A stretch of DNA of 17,500 nucleotides from Botryococcus braunii (taxonomy: Eukaryota; Chlorophyta; Trebouxiophyceae): positions 15,001 to 32,500 of the forward strand of contig KV908655.1 of assembly GCA_002005505.1 (NCBI GenBank), read 5' to 3'. This document shows positions 1 to 10,498 of the stretch, in pieces. The notes below the pieces were generated by a model that worked only from the letters and a program-made list of their open reading frames with translations, ran no database searches and was not told the origin of the DNA. Made by a program: the position numbers and the translations under genes. The number at the start of each line of letters is the position of its first letter. Position 1 is the stretch's first letter.

Positions 1-1
1 C

Positions 2-2574
2 AGATCAAACAACCAAAAAGCCCTCCAAAAGAGCCCCCCAGATGGGATGTGCCTGAGATGCAATATCCACCATGAGGCCCTCAAAGAGCACATCAGCTGT
101 GATTTAAGGTGCATGAAGCGCCAGTCTCCCCAAACAAGGGAAGTGGGCAAAAGAAAGTTCTTGGCGGTGAAAGAGCAGCACCCCTTGCTGGGTGTACTGC
201 AGATATGAGGAGGAGTTCATGGCGATGTACAAAGCTGCCCCGGTTGCGACCGATGTCCTGGCAGCTGTTCGAGCAAATGGGACCGTACGGCTTCTGTACC
301 GCGACCAGCATGAGTACGAGCGCCTGACCGGCCGCTTAGGTAGGCTCTCACCCTTACCCCCACGCCACAGAAAGGAGGGGCCGGGAGTCCAGCCTGAGAC
401 AAAGGAGGTCGGTGGTACTGCAGATGGGACCGCCCTGGTGCACACACGCACCCTTGCGCGCGCGCGCGCACACACACACCAGGCATTTGCACACAGACAC
501 ACGCATACACAGTCATGTGAGGACACACGTATGCATGCGGACACACACGCACCGTGCACGTGCCCACCCAGACATACATGCACAAGTCTGTGTGAGTGTG
601 TGTGTATGTGTGTGTGTGTGTGTGGGGGGGGGGAGGCAAGTGTGTGTGTGTGTGTGGGGGGGGGGGGAGCAGCCAGCGCTCATGTGCGTGCGCGTGTATA
701 TATGTCTTTGGGAGGGGTGTGTGTGTGTGGGGGGGGGGGGGGTTTGTCGCACATATTTCACCAACACCATGCCAGAATTATAGCCGCCTGCTGTGGTCAT
801 GCGTGTTACTCCTCCGACGCTGCTTGAATGCAGGGTGCTGTCATCGCATTTGACTGTGGCACTTGAATGTGGCACTTACAGGCATTTGAATGCGGCATTT
901 GACTCTGCCACTTGAATGTGGCACTTGAAGGAAATTTAATGTGGCATGTGACTGTGGTTCTCAGAATGTGGCAGTAAAAGGCATTTTAATGTCGCTGCTG
1001 ACTGTGTCGCTTGAATGTGGCACTTAAAAGGCATTCCAATGTGGCAGTGAATGTGGCTCCTGAAAATGGCTCTTGAATATGGCATTTAACACTGGAAGGC
1101 GTTCAATGTGGCAATGCGAGGCGCCTTAATGTGACATTTGAAGCCATTTGACCTGCGGGCACGCAAAGGCAGGAGGGATGAGGGGGCGCAGGGATGCTAA
1201 AGGAGTGGAAAGATGGCGAGCCTCGCGCATCGTACCGCATGATTGTGGTTGTGCGGAAGAACAGCGCCACGATCATGATAGGCCCCTCTCCCGAGTTCAA
1301 GCCCGAGGAAGCAACTGCTGCCACAGGGACAGGTCTCTCTCCCGTTTTACTTATCGGGTTTGTTGTCAAATACCGCTCCTCTTTGAAGTACGGTAGGCTG
1401 AAGTACACTGCTTCATTATGAAGTACCATAGGCTGAAGCACCGTTCGTTTTTGACGTATCATACGCTGAAGTTCCGTTCCCTATTGGAGTACTGTAGGCT
1501 GAAGTACAGTGCTTTTTTGAAGTAACATATGCTGTTCCTGCTTGAGGTTGCGTAAGGTGAAGTACCGTTCCTCCTTACCTTAGGGGCGTCTGTGTCTCTC
1601 TCAATGCAAATGTTCTGACATCTCCACTGTGTTTTAGGCTAAAATTCTATCTCCCTTGGGTTTCTTTCAGTTATGCTGTTCCACTGCACTGGTCATGTGC
1701 ATGGTCCATTCTTCTGGCAGGCTCTCCCTGCCGCAGTGCATTCCGCTGTGGACAGCATCTTCCTGGCCTTTGGTGTATGAGGCCACTGTGTGTGTGTGTG
1801 TGTGTGTGTGTGCGTGCGCGCGCGCGCGCGCGTGCCCCACGTGAATGCGTGCTTGCATGTGCGTGAGTGCGTGCACATCTGCGGGAGCGCATGCACAAGT
1901 GCGGGAGTGCGTTCATGCGCGTGTGGGCTCGTGCGTGTGTCTGCACGGTCACTTGCGAGCATGCATGGCCCCTTGCAGTCTGGGATCCAGTGTGCTTTGA
2001 ACCGAAAGGGAAGGCAATGGGGCCGCACCTGTATTTGACCTCTTACCTTCAGGGCATCTTCCAGCCTATCTTTGCTGCTTACGCTACCGCGTGCTCGTTT
2101 CCCATCTCATCATGTCCTTTGGGCTGGGCAGATATATTTCCTCCTCCTCCTGCTCCTCCTCCTCCTTGTTCTTCCTCCTCCCCTTCCGCGTTTTCCTCTT
2201 CCTTTTCCCCTTCCTCTTCCTCTTCCTTTTCTCCTCCTCCTCCTCCTTTCACCACGAGGGCAGCCGACTGCAATGTGGGTGAGTGTGCAGACGCCACGGG
2301 GGCGAGGGTTCCGCTGAAGTATCGGAAGAGCGCCTCGGATATCGCGTCATCCGTCCGGGAGGGAATTCTCGCAACGGACGGATCGTCGGACGGATCAGAT
2401 CGACGTCAAGGAAGCCGCGCCCGCAGGGAATTCCTTGACAGCACCGGCAAATTTCCATCGAAGTGGCAGAGCCTTCTGTTGACGAATCAAGAGCCCCGCA
2501 ACACCCCTCCCCGGAAGACTGGCAGTGGTGAAGTGAAACGTTGGAGCTGGAGCGACCCCCAGGATTGGATTTAA
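2..2574 (+). CDS. Unidentified multi-exon gene, 3' part (five exons, about 257 codons)
   Basis: I do not recognise this family. Coding segments: 2-108 (possibly starting at 42 after an AG), 203-339, 1192-1332, 1671-1772 and 2291-2574, ending in TAA. Each junction is GT-AG and phases agree throughout: the split codons become AGA, GGG, GTT and GAC. The first exon holds a Cys/His cluster, C-x2-C-x2-HH-x6-H-x3-C (from MCLRCNIHHEALKEHISC), which could bind zinc. Exon 2 is helical-looking (YEEEFMAMYK, then RLLYRDQHEYERL). Exon 3 has a beta-like segment (YRMIVVVRKNSATIMIGPSP). Exon 4 is hydrophobic with His and Phe. The last exon is polar with a Trp-rich C-terminus (RWSWSDPQDWI). Introns are 94, 852, 338 and 518 nt and carry several repeats. 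The coding bases are complex and balanced, unlike the flanking low-complexity DNA. Exons 2, 3 and 5 look solid. Exon 4 and the far 5' end are less sure. No start codon is visible, so the gene begins to the left. Confidence 0.6.
340..838. repeat. Low-complexity intron segment: CG/CA, TG and poly-G tracts
   Basis: Sense-strand order is an alternating CG tract (about 457-469), CA-rich sequence (469-560), (TG)n interrupted by G runs at 624-633, 656-667 and 729-742. It fills the first part of the 852-nt intron between exons 2 and 3 of the unidentified left-hand gene. Alternating CG and TG tracts can adopt Z-DNA and the G runs can form quadruplexes; both are inferences from composition. Confidence 0.85.
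838..1146. repeat. Degenerate minisatellite built on GAATGTGGCACTT
   Basis: Eight exact copies of AATGTGGC occur here with related variants (AATGCGGC, ACTGTGGC, AATATGGC), alternating with AGGCATTT-like links. Spacing is irregular, so this is an old, diverged array. It lies in the same intron as the TG/G tract and ends about 45 nt before the acceptor of the exon at 1192. Confidence 0.75.
1384..1580. repeat. 33-35 bp minisatellite (about six units)
   Basis: Units start near 1384, 1419, 1452, 1485, 1518 and 1543, on the pattern TGAAGTACCRTAGGCTGAAG followed by TACCGTTC-like sequence. Spacings are 35, 33, 33, 33 and 25 bp. The array fills much of the 338-nt intron 1333-1670 of the left-hand gene. 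It is unrelated in sequence to the array at 838-1146. Confidence 0.8.
1787..1832. repeat. (TG)n followed by (CG)n microsatellite
   Basis: A TG tract of about 26 bp passes into an alternating CG tract within the intron 1773-2290. The next 120 bp stay rich in GTGCG-type words. This TG-to-CG transition recurs at 12900-12930 and near 14641-14789 in the FtsH introns. Confidence 0.85.
2139..2257 (+). repeat. CCT/CTT-rich polypyrimidine tract before a splice acceptor
   Basis: Nearly pure pyrimidine with a three-base CTC/CTT rhythm on the sense strand. It ends 31 nt before the GTGCAG acceptor inferred at 2285-2290, so it may serve as an oversized polypyrimidine tract for the last exon of the left-hand gene. 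Confidence 0.7.
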
Positions 2575-2868
2575 AGTGTTTTAATTAGAAAATTCTGTAG
2601 TCAAGCTTGATTCGGATGTACATCTAATGTCTGCGCTGTGTGATACCATCGGGTGGCTGTCGTAAAAACCAGTGGGAAAGCACGTTTAAAATTAAGAGTG
2701 AAGCCTATTCGAACCGCATACCAAAAATCCATCATGCAGGGACGCGGAATCTAGGGGCCAAGCACGTTCATATACCGATTGCGCCATTTCACATGCCTTC
2801 TGGATTTGCCGTACTTACATGCACTTACGTCGCCGTACTCACCTGACTGTGGGGTCATGAGTTTCCAA

Positions 2869-2930
2869 CCTCATGAGATTACACCCTCATGAGTAATTAC
2901 ACCCTCGTGAGATTACACCCTCTAGAGTGA
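2869..2930. repeat. 16-18 bp minisatellite, unit CCTCATGAGATTACAC
   Basis: Four units start at 2869, 2885, 2903 and 2919. Each carries TCATGA or a near variant (TCGTGA, TCTAGA), so every unit contains a small palindrome. Confidence 0.75.
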
Positions 2931-2988
2931 TCTGTTGAGTGGAGTCCTGAATCATGCCTGCTTCCTTCGAAGAAACTGTAGGTCGTCC

Positions 2989-3159
2989 TTTATAAGGGGG
3001 ACTTGGTGGCGCATGTTTGTGTGTCCTAGTTAGGACTTAGGGTAGTTAGACCTCTATCCCAGCTATCAGAGGGATCAAGCACAGCGATTTTCCCCCCCCT
3101 TTTCTTTGGGGGCGGTGGGTTGAGTCGATACATTTGCCAGCTGATTTTGTTTATATAAG
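2989..3159 (+). promoter_or_regulatory. Two TATA-like motifs
   Basis: TTTATAAGGG at 2989-2998 and TATATAAG at 3152-3159 match the plant TATA consensus. No gene clearly starts downstream on this strand, so they may belong to a decayed mobile element or be chance AT-rich words. Confidence 0.2.
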
Positions 3160-3603
3160 TGGAGTTGTTTCACTCGAACGGCAGCGCCTGTGACTTGAGA
3201 ACAGTTTTGCGATCAAGGATGCGCAGTTTGGGGTGTAGTTAGTTTGCAGAAAAGGGAAGAGGGGGGCGGGGAAGAGAGAGGCGGGAGGCGGCTGGGGTCT
3301 GGGTGTAGTTGAAGCCCTGCCGCATGCATGCATGCTCTCCATCGCCATTCCAGAGAAGCCTCGAGAACTTTGAATATACCTTCAAAATTCATCGACCACA
3401 TGTGGTGGATTGGCCACTTGGCTGGTTCTCAGAAGTCTATTGGGAGAATTTCTCACAAGGCGTCCATCCACATCATGACCATGATGATGACCACGTCATG
3501 ACCACGCAAGAAGTGTGTGCGTCATCGTGGATTCTTCCTATTGCTCTATATTGAATTAATAGTATAAGTAGTCAGTGCTGTCGTGGCGAAATACTCCTAT
3601 AGC

Positions 3604-3621
3604 TATTGAATTAATTCAATA
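3604..3621. repeat. 18-bp perfect palindrome, AT-rich
   Basis: TATTGAATT is followed directly by its reverse complement AATTCAATA. A related TTGAATTAAT word lies about 55 bp upstream (near 3551). It could be a mobile-element end or a binding site; nothing nearby decides. Confidence 0.6.
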
Positions 3622-3700
3622 ACTACCGCGATATTTGGTTGATGGCAAGCAGGGTTGTCCCAGTTTGTGAACCATATCACTAGTAGAAAAGAATCTTCCC

Positions 3701-4116
3701 GTGTATGCCCCAAAGGGCATCCCTTGTCCCAAAGCGGCCCCAACAGAGGAGCCAAAAACCCTTCCAAAACAAGTCTTTCAAGAGGGTCCCAAAGTGCTAT
3801 CCCAAACATGTCTTAAACATGCTAGTTCCCAAGGGAGCTCCAAGGGACACATCCCAAAACCCCCTAATCAGAATTCCTTAGGGAATCCCAACAAGGCTCC
3901 CAACAGGCCCCAAAATGCCCTCTCAAACAGGCCCTAAACGTGCGAGTTCCCAGGGGAGCCCCAAGGGACAGATCCTAAAACCGTCCCAAGCACAATTCCA
4001 AGGGAATCTCAAAAAGGGAATCCCAACAGTGCCACAACATGCCCTCCCAAATAGGTCCCAAACGTGCGAGTTCCCAAGGGAGCCCCAAGGGACACATCCC
4101 AAAACCCTCCCAATCG
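3701..4116. repeat. 121-124 bp degenerate tandem repeat, about three units, CCCAA-rich
   Basis: The landmark TGCGAGTTCCCAAGGGAGCC, or a near copy, recurs at about 3820, 3941 and 4065 (spacing 121 and 124 bp). It is followed each time by CCAAGGGACACATCCCAAAA-like sequence. A more diverged partial unit covers about 3701-3800. The sense strand is rich in CCC and AA and poor in T, which keeps several frames open; these look like by-products of composition. The array abuts the coding-like segment ending at 4296. Confidence 0.8.
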
Positions 4117-4125
4117 GTGTATGAG

Positions 4126-4296
4126 GCCGAGGACGGCCCGACCGGAGACGCCTTCAGGGCGGAGGTAGCCAAGATGTTTGCCTTGCGAATTCCAGAACTA
4201 GTGCAATTCAGGAGAGTAGAAAGTGACGTCACCATAACTTGCGGGGCAGACAGCGCTTTTAAAGATGCGAAGGCACTTGATATCAGAACATTGTAG
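4126..4296 (+). CDS. Coding-like terminal segment ending in TAG (possible last exon or gene fragment)
   Basis: An open frame of 56 codons runs to TAG at 4294-4296 with protein-like composition: GDAFRAEVAKMFALRIPELV near its start, then FRRVESDVTITCGAD. It looks unlike the CCCAA-rich repeat just upstream. A possible AG acceptor lies at 4124-4125, but there is no pyrimidine tract directly before it, and the frame stays open backwards through the repeat to about 4039. I could not link it in phase to an upstream exon. It may be the last exon of a gene whose other exons I missed, or a broken gene copy. The family is not recognised. Confidence 0.3.
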   Translation, partial: AEDGPTGDAFRAEVAKMFALRIPELVQFRRVESDVTITCGADSAFKDAKALDIRTL

Positions 4297-4740
4297 ACGG
4301 CATAGCGGTTGTAAAGCCGCTTCAAGTTACGATCGTGTATCGGAAGGATGCCACCAAACGTGTTCCACCTGACTGTCGAGGAGTCCTTGACATGTAGCAG
4401 GTTTAATGTACATGTATCTTGTTGTTGCTGCGTTGCGTTCCGTCAACCTTTAGGCTTTGACTGGTAACACCGGCTACCCAAACAAATAACTATTCATACT
4501 GATTACTCATAGCCGCAACATGCAAGTTCGGGGAAGCAGGTCTCCCAGAAGTACAAGGAGATTCTAAATTCTGAAACAATGGTGGTAATGCCACGAAATG
4601 ACAATGATCTTAACGTCCAGCTCACTAAGAACACACATCGCAACCCTTACGTAAGCGCTCTTGCCACCCTTTGAAGGCCTTTTTTAAGGCTGAGGCCGCA
4701 GAAGGATAAGAGTTTAGAGAGGTGTGTTGTTGCGGCGCGG
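4297..4740. other. Spacer; no gene seen
   Basis: Unique-looking sequence of ordinary complexity between the coding-like segment and the poly-G/C block. No splice-supported frame or RNA gene was recognised on either strand. Confidence 0.4.
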
Positions 4741-4748
4741 GGCCTCCC

Positions 4749-4795
4749 CGGGGGGGGGGGGGGGGATTGCGCTTCAACCCCCCCCCCCGGGGGAA
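4749..4795. repeat. Poly-G / poly-C inverted pair
   Basis: A CCCCG16-like run is followed, after a 12-base ATTGCGCTTCAA spacer, by a C run ending in GGGGG. The arms can pair as a GC-only hairpin, or each strand can form quadruplex or i-motif structures. Run lengths of this kind are also prone to assembly error. Confidence 0.7.
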
Positions 4796-4812
4796 GTCAC
4801 AAGGTTGTAAAA

Positions 4813-4828
4813 CTGTACAGCTGTACAG
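4813..4828. repeat. 16-bp perfect palindrome CTGTACAGCTGTACAG
   Basis: Two copies of the palindrome CTGTACAG stand in tandem, which together form a larger perfect palindrome. It sits between the poly-G/C pair and the GC-rich island. Confidence 0.65.
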
Positions 4829-4837
4829 CCCTTCTAA

Positions 4838-4986
4838 ACATGTGGTGGCAGAGCGAGGCCGCGGGAGGCCAGGAGGCTGCGCAGCAGGCGCTCGTACTGC
4901 GGCCAGTTGCGGTGGAGGGCGCAGTTGGACGCGCAGGCGAAGGGGTAGCGCGGGTCCAGGGGTCCATCCCGTCGGCCAAAGGGCGC
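4838..4986 (-). pseudogene. GC-rich island with protein-like minus-strand frame (possible gene fragment)
   Basis: This block is much richer in GC than its surroundings and is not low-complexity. On the minus strand one frame reads as plausible protein, including DPRYPFACASNCALHRNW and then QYERLLRSLLASRGL, and ends in TAG at 4838-4840. The frame is closed on its upstream side by TGA, has no ATG, and has no AG acceptor between that TGA and the reading, so it is not a complete exon as it stands. The other two minus frames are also open here, as expected for GC-rich DNA. A gene remnant is a guess; chance is possible. Confidence 0.2.
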
Positions 4987-5026
4987 AAGTCAGCTTGAGG
5001 ACTTCATTTGAATTTTTGGCGATTAG

Positions 5027-5066
5027 CCCCCCCCCCCCCCCCCCCCTCTGTCCCTCTCCCTGCAGC

Positions 5067-5111
<45 letters not shown>

Positions 5112-5164
5112 TCTCTCCTCTCCTCTCTCCTCTCTCCTTCCTCTCCTCTCTCCTCTCCTCCCTC

Positions 5165-5205
<41 letters not shown>

Positions 5206-5235
5206 TCCTCTCCTCTCTCTCTCTCTCTCTCTCTC

Positions 5236-5314
<79 letters not shown>

Positions 5315-5326
5315 TCTCCTCCCCTC

Positions 5327-5363
<37 letters not shown>

Positions 5364-5480
5364 TTTTTTTTTTTTTTTTTTTTTTTTTTCTTCTCTCTCT
5401 CTTTCTTCAAAATCCACGTGGGGGGGGGACTCCTCGGTCTCTCTCCTCCCTCCCCCCCCCCCCCCCCCCTATCATTGCAA
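5027..5480. repeat. Giant polypyrimidine block: C runs up to 76, CT and T tracts
   Basis: C runs at 5027-5046 (20), 5068-5109 (42), 5174-5202 (29) and 5237-5312 (76), joined by TCC/CT repeats, then a 27-base T run at 5363-5389 and a further C run near 5451-5469. Purines are almost absent on this strand for about 350 bp. The long apparent frames (poly-Pro and Ser on plus, poly-Gly/Arg/Glu on minus) come from composition only. Confidence 0.9.
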
Positions 5481-5700
5481 CTTTTTTCCCCAGCCCACTC
5501 GGGCTCGACAAATAACTCTTTAAAATCAATAGAAACACCACATCCGATCTATCTGATCCAGACTGCTGCCAGGTTCCGACACAGGCTCACAAACAACGTT
5601 GGGACAGGATGACAATTGATAAAGCATGCACTGGGGACACAGCACATCGCTTCTAAGCAAGTTTTCACGCAGGGTGGTCACAACAGCACGTGACGTACGC

Positions 5701-5823
5701 AAAAAAAAACACACACACACAACACAAAAAAAAAAAAAAAAAAAACAAAAAAGAGAGAGAAAAAAAAAAAAAAAAGAGAGAAGAGAGAAAAAAAGAGAGA
5801 GAGAGAAAGAGAGAGAGAGAGAG
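5701..5823. repeat. Poly-A, (CA)n and (GA)n tract
   Basis: A-rich runs, a short ACAC tract and GAGA tracts make the plus strand nearly pure purine here, the mirror of the pyrimidine block at 5027-5480. With the 220 bp of unique sequence between them, the pair forms a polypyrimidine then polypurine arrangement. Confidence 0.85.
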
Positions 5824-5840
5824 CTCTACATAACATAAAT

Positions 5841-6227
5841 CTGCTCCGACCTTTCACAGTAACTACCATGAAACCTGCAAGCCTGTGCATTTCTTATACT
5901 TCGCACATCGTTTTTTGTGAGAGAGGACAGAATGCTGTTGACACATCAACCAGCGGCATGCTGCTAACAGAAATAGTCACATGGCAGGATGAGTAAGATC
6001 TTCAACGCTCAAAAACATTTGACTTTCGCACTCCCGATGACGCCGTATCCTCTGAACTCTTGTACTATTCTCTATCTATGTGGTGGTACGGTTTCCACCA
6101 CATAGATAGAGAGGGGCACCACAGCATATATACAGTATCGGGCGAAACGTGGTGTACTGCGTCAAATTTACGCACTAGGGTTCTATACAAACCGTACTGT
6201 CGCCGATTACTGAACAGGAAAAAACCG
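5841..6227. other. Spacer downstream of the minus-strand candidate gene
   Basis: Probable 3' flank of the minus-strand gene whose stop is at 6228-6230. Apart from the hairpin at 6069-6112 I see no feature. A plus-strand frame at 6060-6467 overlaps the minus-strand gene and has no independent support. Confidence 0.4.
6069..6112. repeat. 18-bp perfect inverted repeat with 8-base loop
   Basis: The arm TCTCTATCTATGTGGTGG at 6069-6086 is exactly complementary to 6095-6112, with TACGGTTT between. The stem is ungapped. It could be a transcribed hairpin, a terminator-like structure downstream of the minus-strand gene, or the joined ends of a small element. Confidence 0.85.
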
Positions 6228-8287
<2,060 letters not shown>

Positions 8288-9571
8288 CGTACACCGGTTC
8301 CCAAGCCAAATTACTTGTACCTCCCGACCACCTTATATCTTAATAATCTTACAACATTTCAAAACCTAATTCACGGTATGTAATTTTGTGTAGCGCCCAA
8401 ACATTCAGATTAGTTACCGAACCTACTCAACCGGTAAATCCGCTGTCGGGCCCGTTGAAGTTTGGAAGAGCAGACACGGTCCTAAAGCAGCTGTTTATCT
8501 CTTAATCGACACATCGCAGTGCACTGCATATCTGTTCTTTACGAGTGCTCAAACGTGGCAAGCCGTTGGGAGGCCGGGGCGGCATTTAACGGCAATTGTG
8601 AGGTACAGTGTTTTACCCTAACAAATGGACCATCTGGCACGTGCGGGCTGGATGACCTCATCAAGCTCTGTCCCGTGCAGCTGTGGACACCTTCAACTTA
8701 AATGTCGCTCGTGTTGGTTAATGTACCAAGGAAGCCTGTGTTTCATGCCTGCCCCGGATGTTGGCGGTGGCAGACCTGTCTCCCGGATCCACAGTTCACC
8801 TCCAAGTAGCGTGCCTTTCCATCTTGTTTTGTGATGCTATTCAGTTCTTTGTACACCACATCTCCATCGGAGTGTACATCCACAGTTTGTTGGGGGATGC
8901 TGTGGATCCATCCGGATGTCGGGGTCGCCCACAACAAACCAGGAACCAATTGTATGCACATTGGCCTGTCTGTGCTTTTCGTCAACGGCTTGGTTATCCT
9001 GGGTGGAGACAAAGAAACTTCGTGTATGTATGTGGGGCATGGGGAATATTGGTGGGTGCTTACTCACCTTGCCGGGTCATGCACACTTTAACCTTTTTCT
9101 AAGTGCAAGCGGAAGACCCTGTGTGTGATGCCATCAAGGCTCGTTGCAACAGCCAGCTGTCTAAACCCTGCGAGACATAAGCGAGTTTGTCCCCTCCAGG
9201 TAATGTTCCCTTGAACATGTGTCAGCCGATATAACAAACTCGTGCCTGAAGACTGGTTTCCAGGAAACATTTTGCCAAAAAAGGCATTGACGGCATTGGG
9301 GCCAGTGTAAATAGATGATAGCAATGAGTAATTGAAAGGAGGCGACTCCCTTGCGAGAGGCTCTCTAAATCCCCTGGCATTTAGTTCTCATGGGGCAGTA
9401 ACCGGCATGTCGGTCTAGGACGTTGACGTGAAGCATCCAGCCTGGAGAGACACTACCTCAGAACCATGAGAGAAGGATAGGGACTGGGAGTTACCCCGAT
9501 GAAGACGGAACCGAAATGAGCCAGGAATGTTCAAGACGGCCAGGAGATGAGCCAGGACCCGGGGTTTGACG
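8288..9571. other. Spacer; no gene supported
   Basis: Ordinary-complexity sequence. Minus-strand frames at 8743-9012 and 9088-9324 have somewhat protein-like composition, but no recognised motif and no convincing splice or start signals. The stretch 9340-9560 repeats GAGCCAGGA-type words (near 9518 and 9549) just before the palindrome. Confidence 0.4.
8331..8340 (-). promoter_or_regulatory. TATA-like motif upstream of the minus-strand candidate gene
   Basis: AGATATAAGG on the minus strand lies about 45 nt before the proposed ATG at 8287. The spacing would give a very short leader, so it is suggestive only. Confidence 0.25.
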
Positions 9572-9623
9572 CAAGGTAGTGTTAATTAACACTACCTTGG
9601 CTTCTTGGCTTATGAGCCAAGAA
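9572..9623. repeat. 28-bp perfect palindrome followed by a 9-bp stem hairpin
   Basis: CAAGGTAGTGTTAA is followed with no gap by its exact reverse complement (9572-9599), centred on TTAATTAA. Two bases on, TTCTTGGCT (9602-9610) pairs with AGCCAAGAA (9615-9623) across a TATG loop. Two perfect inverted repeats side by side are unlikely by chance in sequence of this complexity. It may be the head-to-head ends of a small DNA element or a structured transcript end. Confidence 0.85.
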
Positions 9624-10498
9624 CAATGTAAGAGCTCCTGCCTGAGTCAGGATCAAATCACATTGCCTTCACGTCGCAGATGAGGGTGACTGTCAAAAAG
9701 CTCCCAATGCGTGTGTACCAGCACAGGGAGGCGGTGTACATCACCTCTGCCCGCATGGGCACTGGGAGCCTTATTGGCGGTCATGTGCTTTTGACGAATA
9801 ACGAAAAAGAGATTACAAGGAGAGCAGCATCTATCTCTGGGAGCCTTAGAGGGCATCCGCGCTTGTGCTCGTGCGAGTGTTCGGAGCGCTCGCATTACAG
9901 CAAACGAACACCGGGAATGCTGGTACGAGCAGCATTTCAGAGTGCTCGGTATCTCACGAGCGTAAGTGCGGAAGCCGGTCATGTGCTGTTGAGACCGACT
10001 AGAAGAGTTTACAAGGAGAGCAGCATCGATCTCTAGAGTTACAACTGGGCCCCAATCGGGCCTTGGCCCTGAGCTGGCTGAAGTAAAAGCAGCAAGGACC
10101 AGCGGCCCCGGGGCCAGGCCGAATGCAGCTCCAGATTGCTGGCTGGAGGGAGTCCTGGTTTGCGGGACTGAAGCTGATTGTCGTCTCAAAGGAAAGTTGA
10201 TGTATATCAGTTTTTTATGTCAATCAACTCGTCGAGGAATGAAAAGGAACTGGTCATGTGCGCAACCCCCCTCCCCCCCCCCTTGGGACAAGGTTTAGAT
10301 TGCTACCTGGACGATTGACAAAGGCAGCCAAGAGTGTCGGACAAGCCCTCCTTCTTAGCTTCGGAAGGAGTGGCACGGGCGGGTAGACTGCAAACCCTTG
10401 GCATGGTGTGCACGTGGAGGAATGGAAGAGGCTGCTCGTGGATGAGACCTGCTTGCAGTGGTTCAATGGCTTCCGGGGCAAGCTCACAAGGCAGCCAA
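9624..10498. other. Spacer upstream of FtsH; no gene supported
   Basis: Holds the 198-bp-offset duplication and a GC-rich patch near 10050-10125 with nested GGGCCC and GGCCCCGGGGCC palindromes. A 178-codon minus-strand frame at 9653-10189 opens from a non-ATG codon, crosses the duplication and has no family signature. Confidence 0.4.
9779..10036. repeat. Local direct duplication, about 60 bp, offset 198 bp
   Basis: GGTCATGTGCTTTTGA and, further on, TTACAAGGAGAGCAGCATC followed by TATCTCT recur at 9779-9840 and 9977-10036 with substitutions in the middle. A one-base length difference breaks any shared reading frame, which argues against this being a protein repeat. Confidence 0.7.

Larger units (their letters stand above)
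2575..3690. other. Spacer after the left-hand gene; no gene seen
   Basis: The first part should hold the 3' untranslated region and poly(A) site of the gene ending at 2574; no classical AATAAA is evident near the stop. The rest holds the small minisatellite at 2869, TATA-like motifs near 2991 and 3152, a TCATGACCA/ATGATGACC cluster near 3473-3505, and the palindrome at 3604. Open frames here (for example 3309-3554, with a His/Asp-rich run) lack splice or family support. Confidence 0.5.

Noticed and set aside
104..875. Cys/Val- and His/Thr-repeat frames on both strands
   Set aside because: By-products of TG/CA and G-run low complexity in an intron.
1867..2290. Upstream part of the open frame that continues into the exon at 2291-2574
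   Set aside because: It is TG- and CCT-rich intron; a good GTGCAG acceptor at 2290 and phase agreement with the exon ending at 1772 support splicing instead.
4625..5612. Very long overlapping frames on both strands across the poly-C/poly-G block
   Set aside because: They encode only poly-Pro/Ser or poly-Gly/Arg/Glu from homopolymer and CT tracts and have no gene signals.
8743..9324. Minus-strand frames with fairly protein-like composition
   Set aside because: No start codon in good context, no splice phase partners and no family recognised.
9653..10189. 178-codon minus-strand frame
   Set aside because: No ATG at its upstream end, no recognisable motif, and it crosses a duplication that is out of frame with itself.
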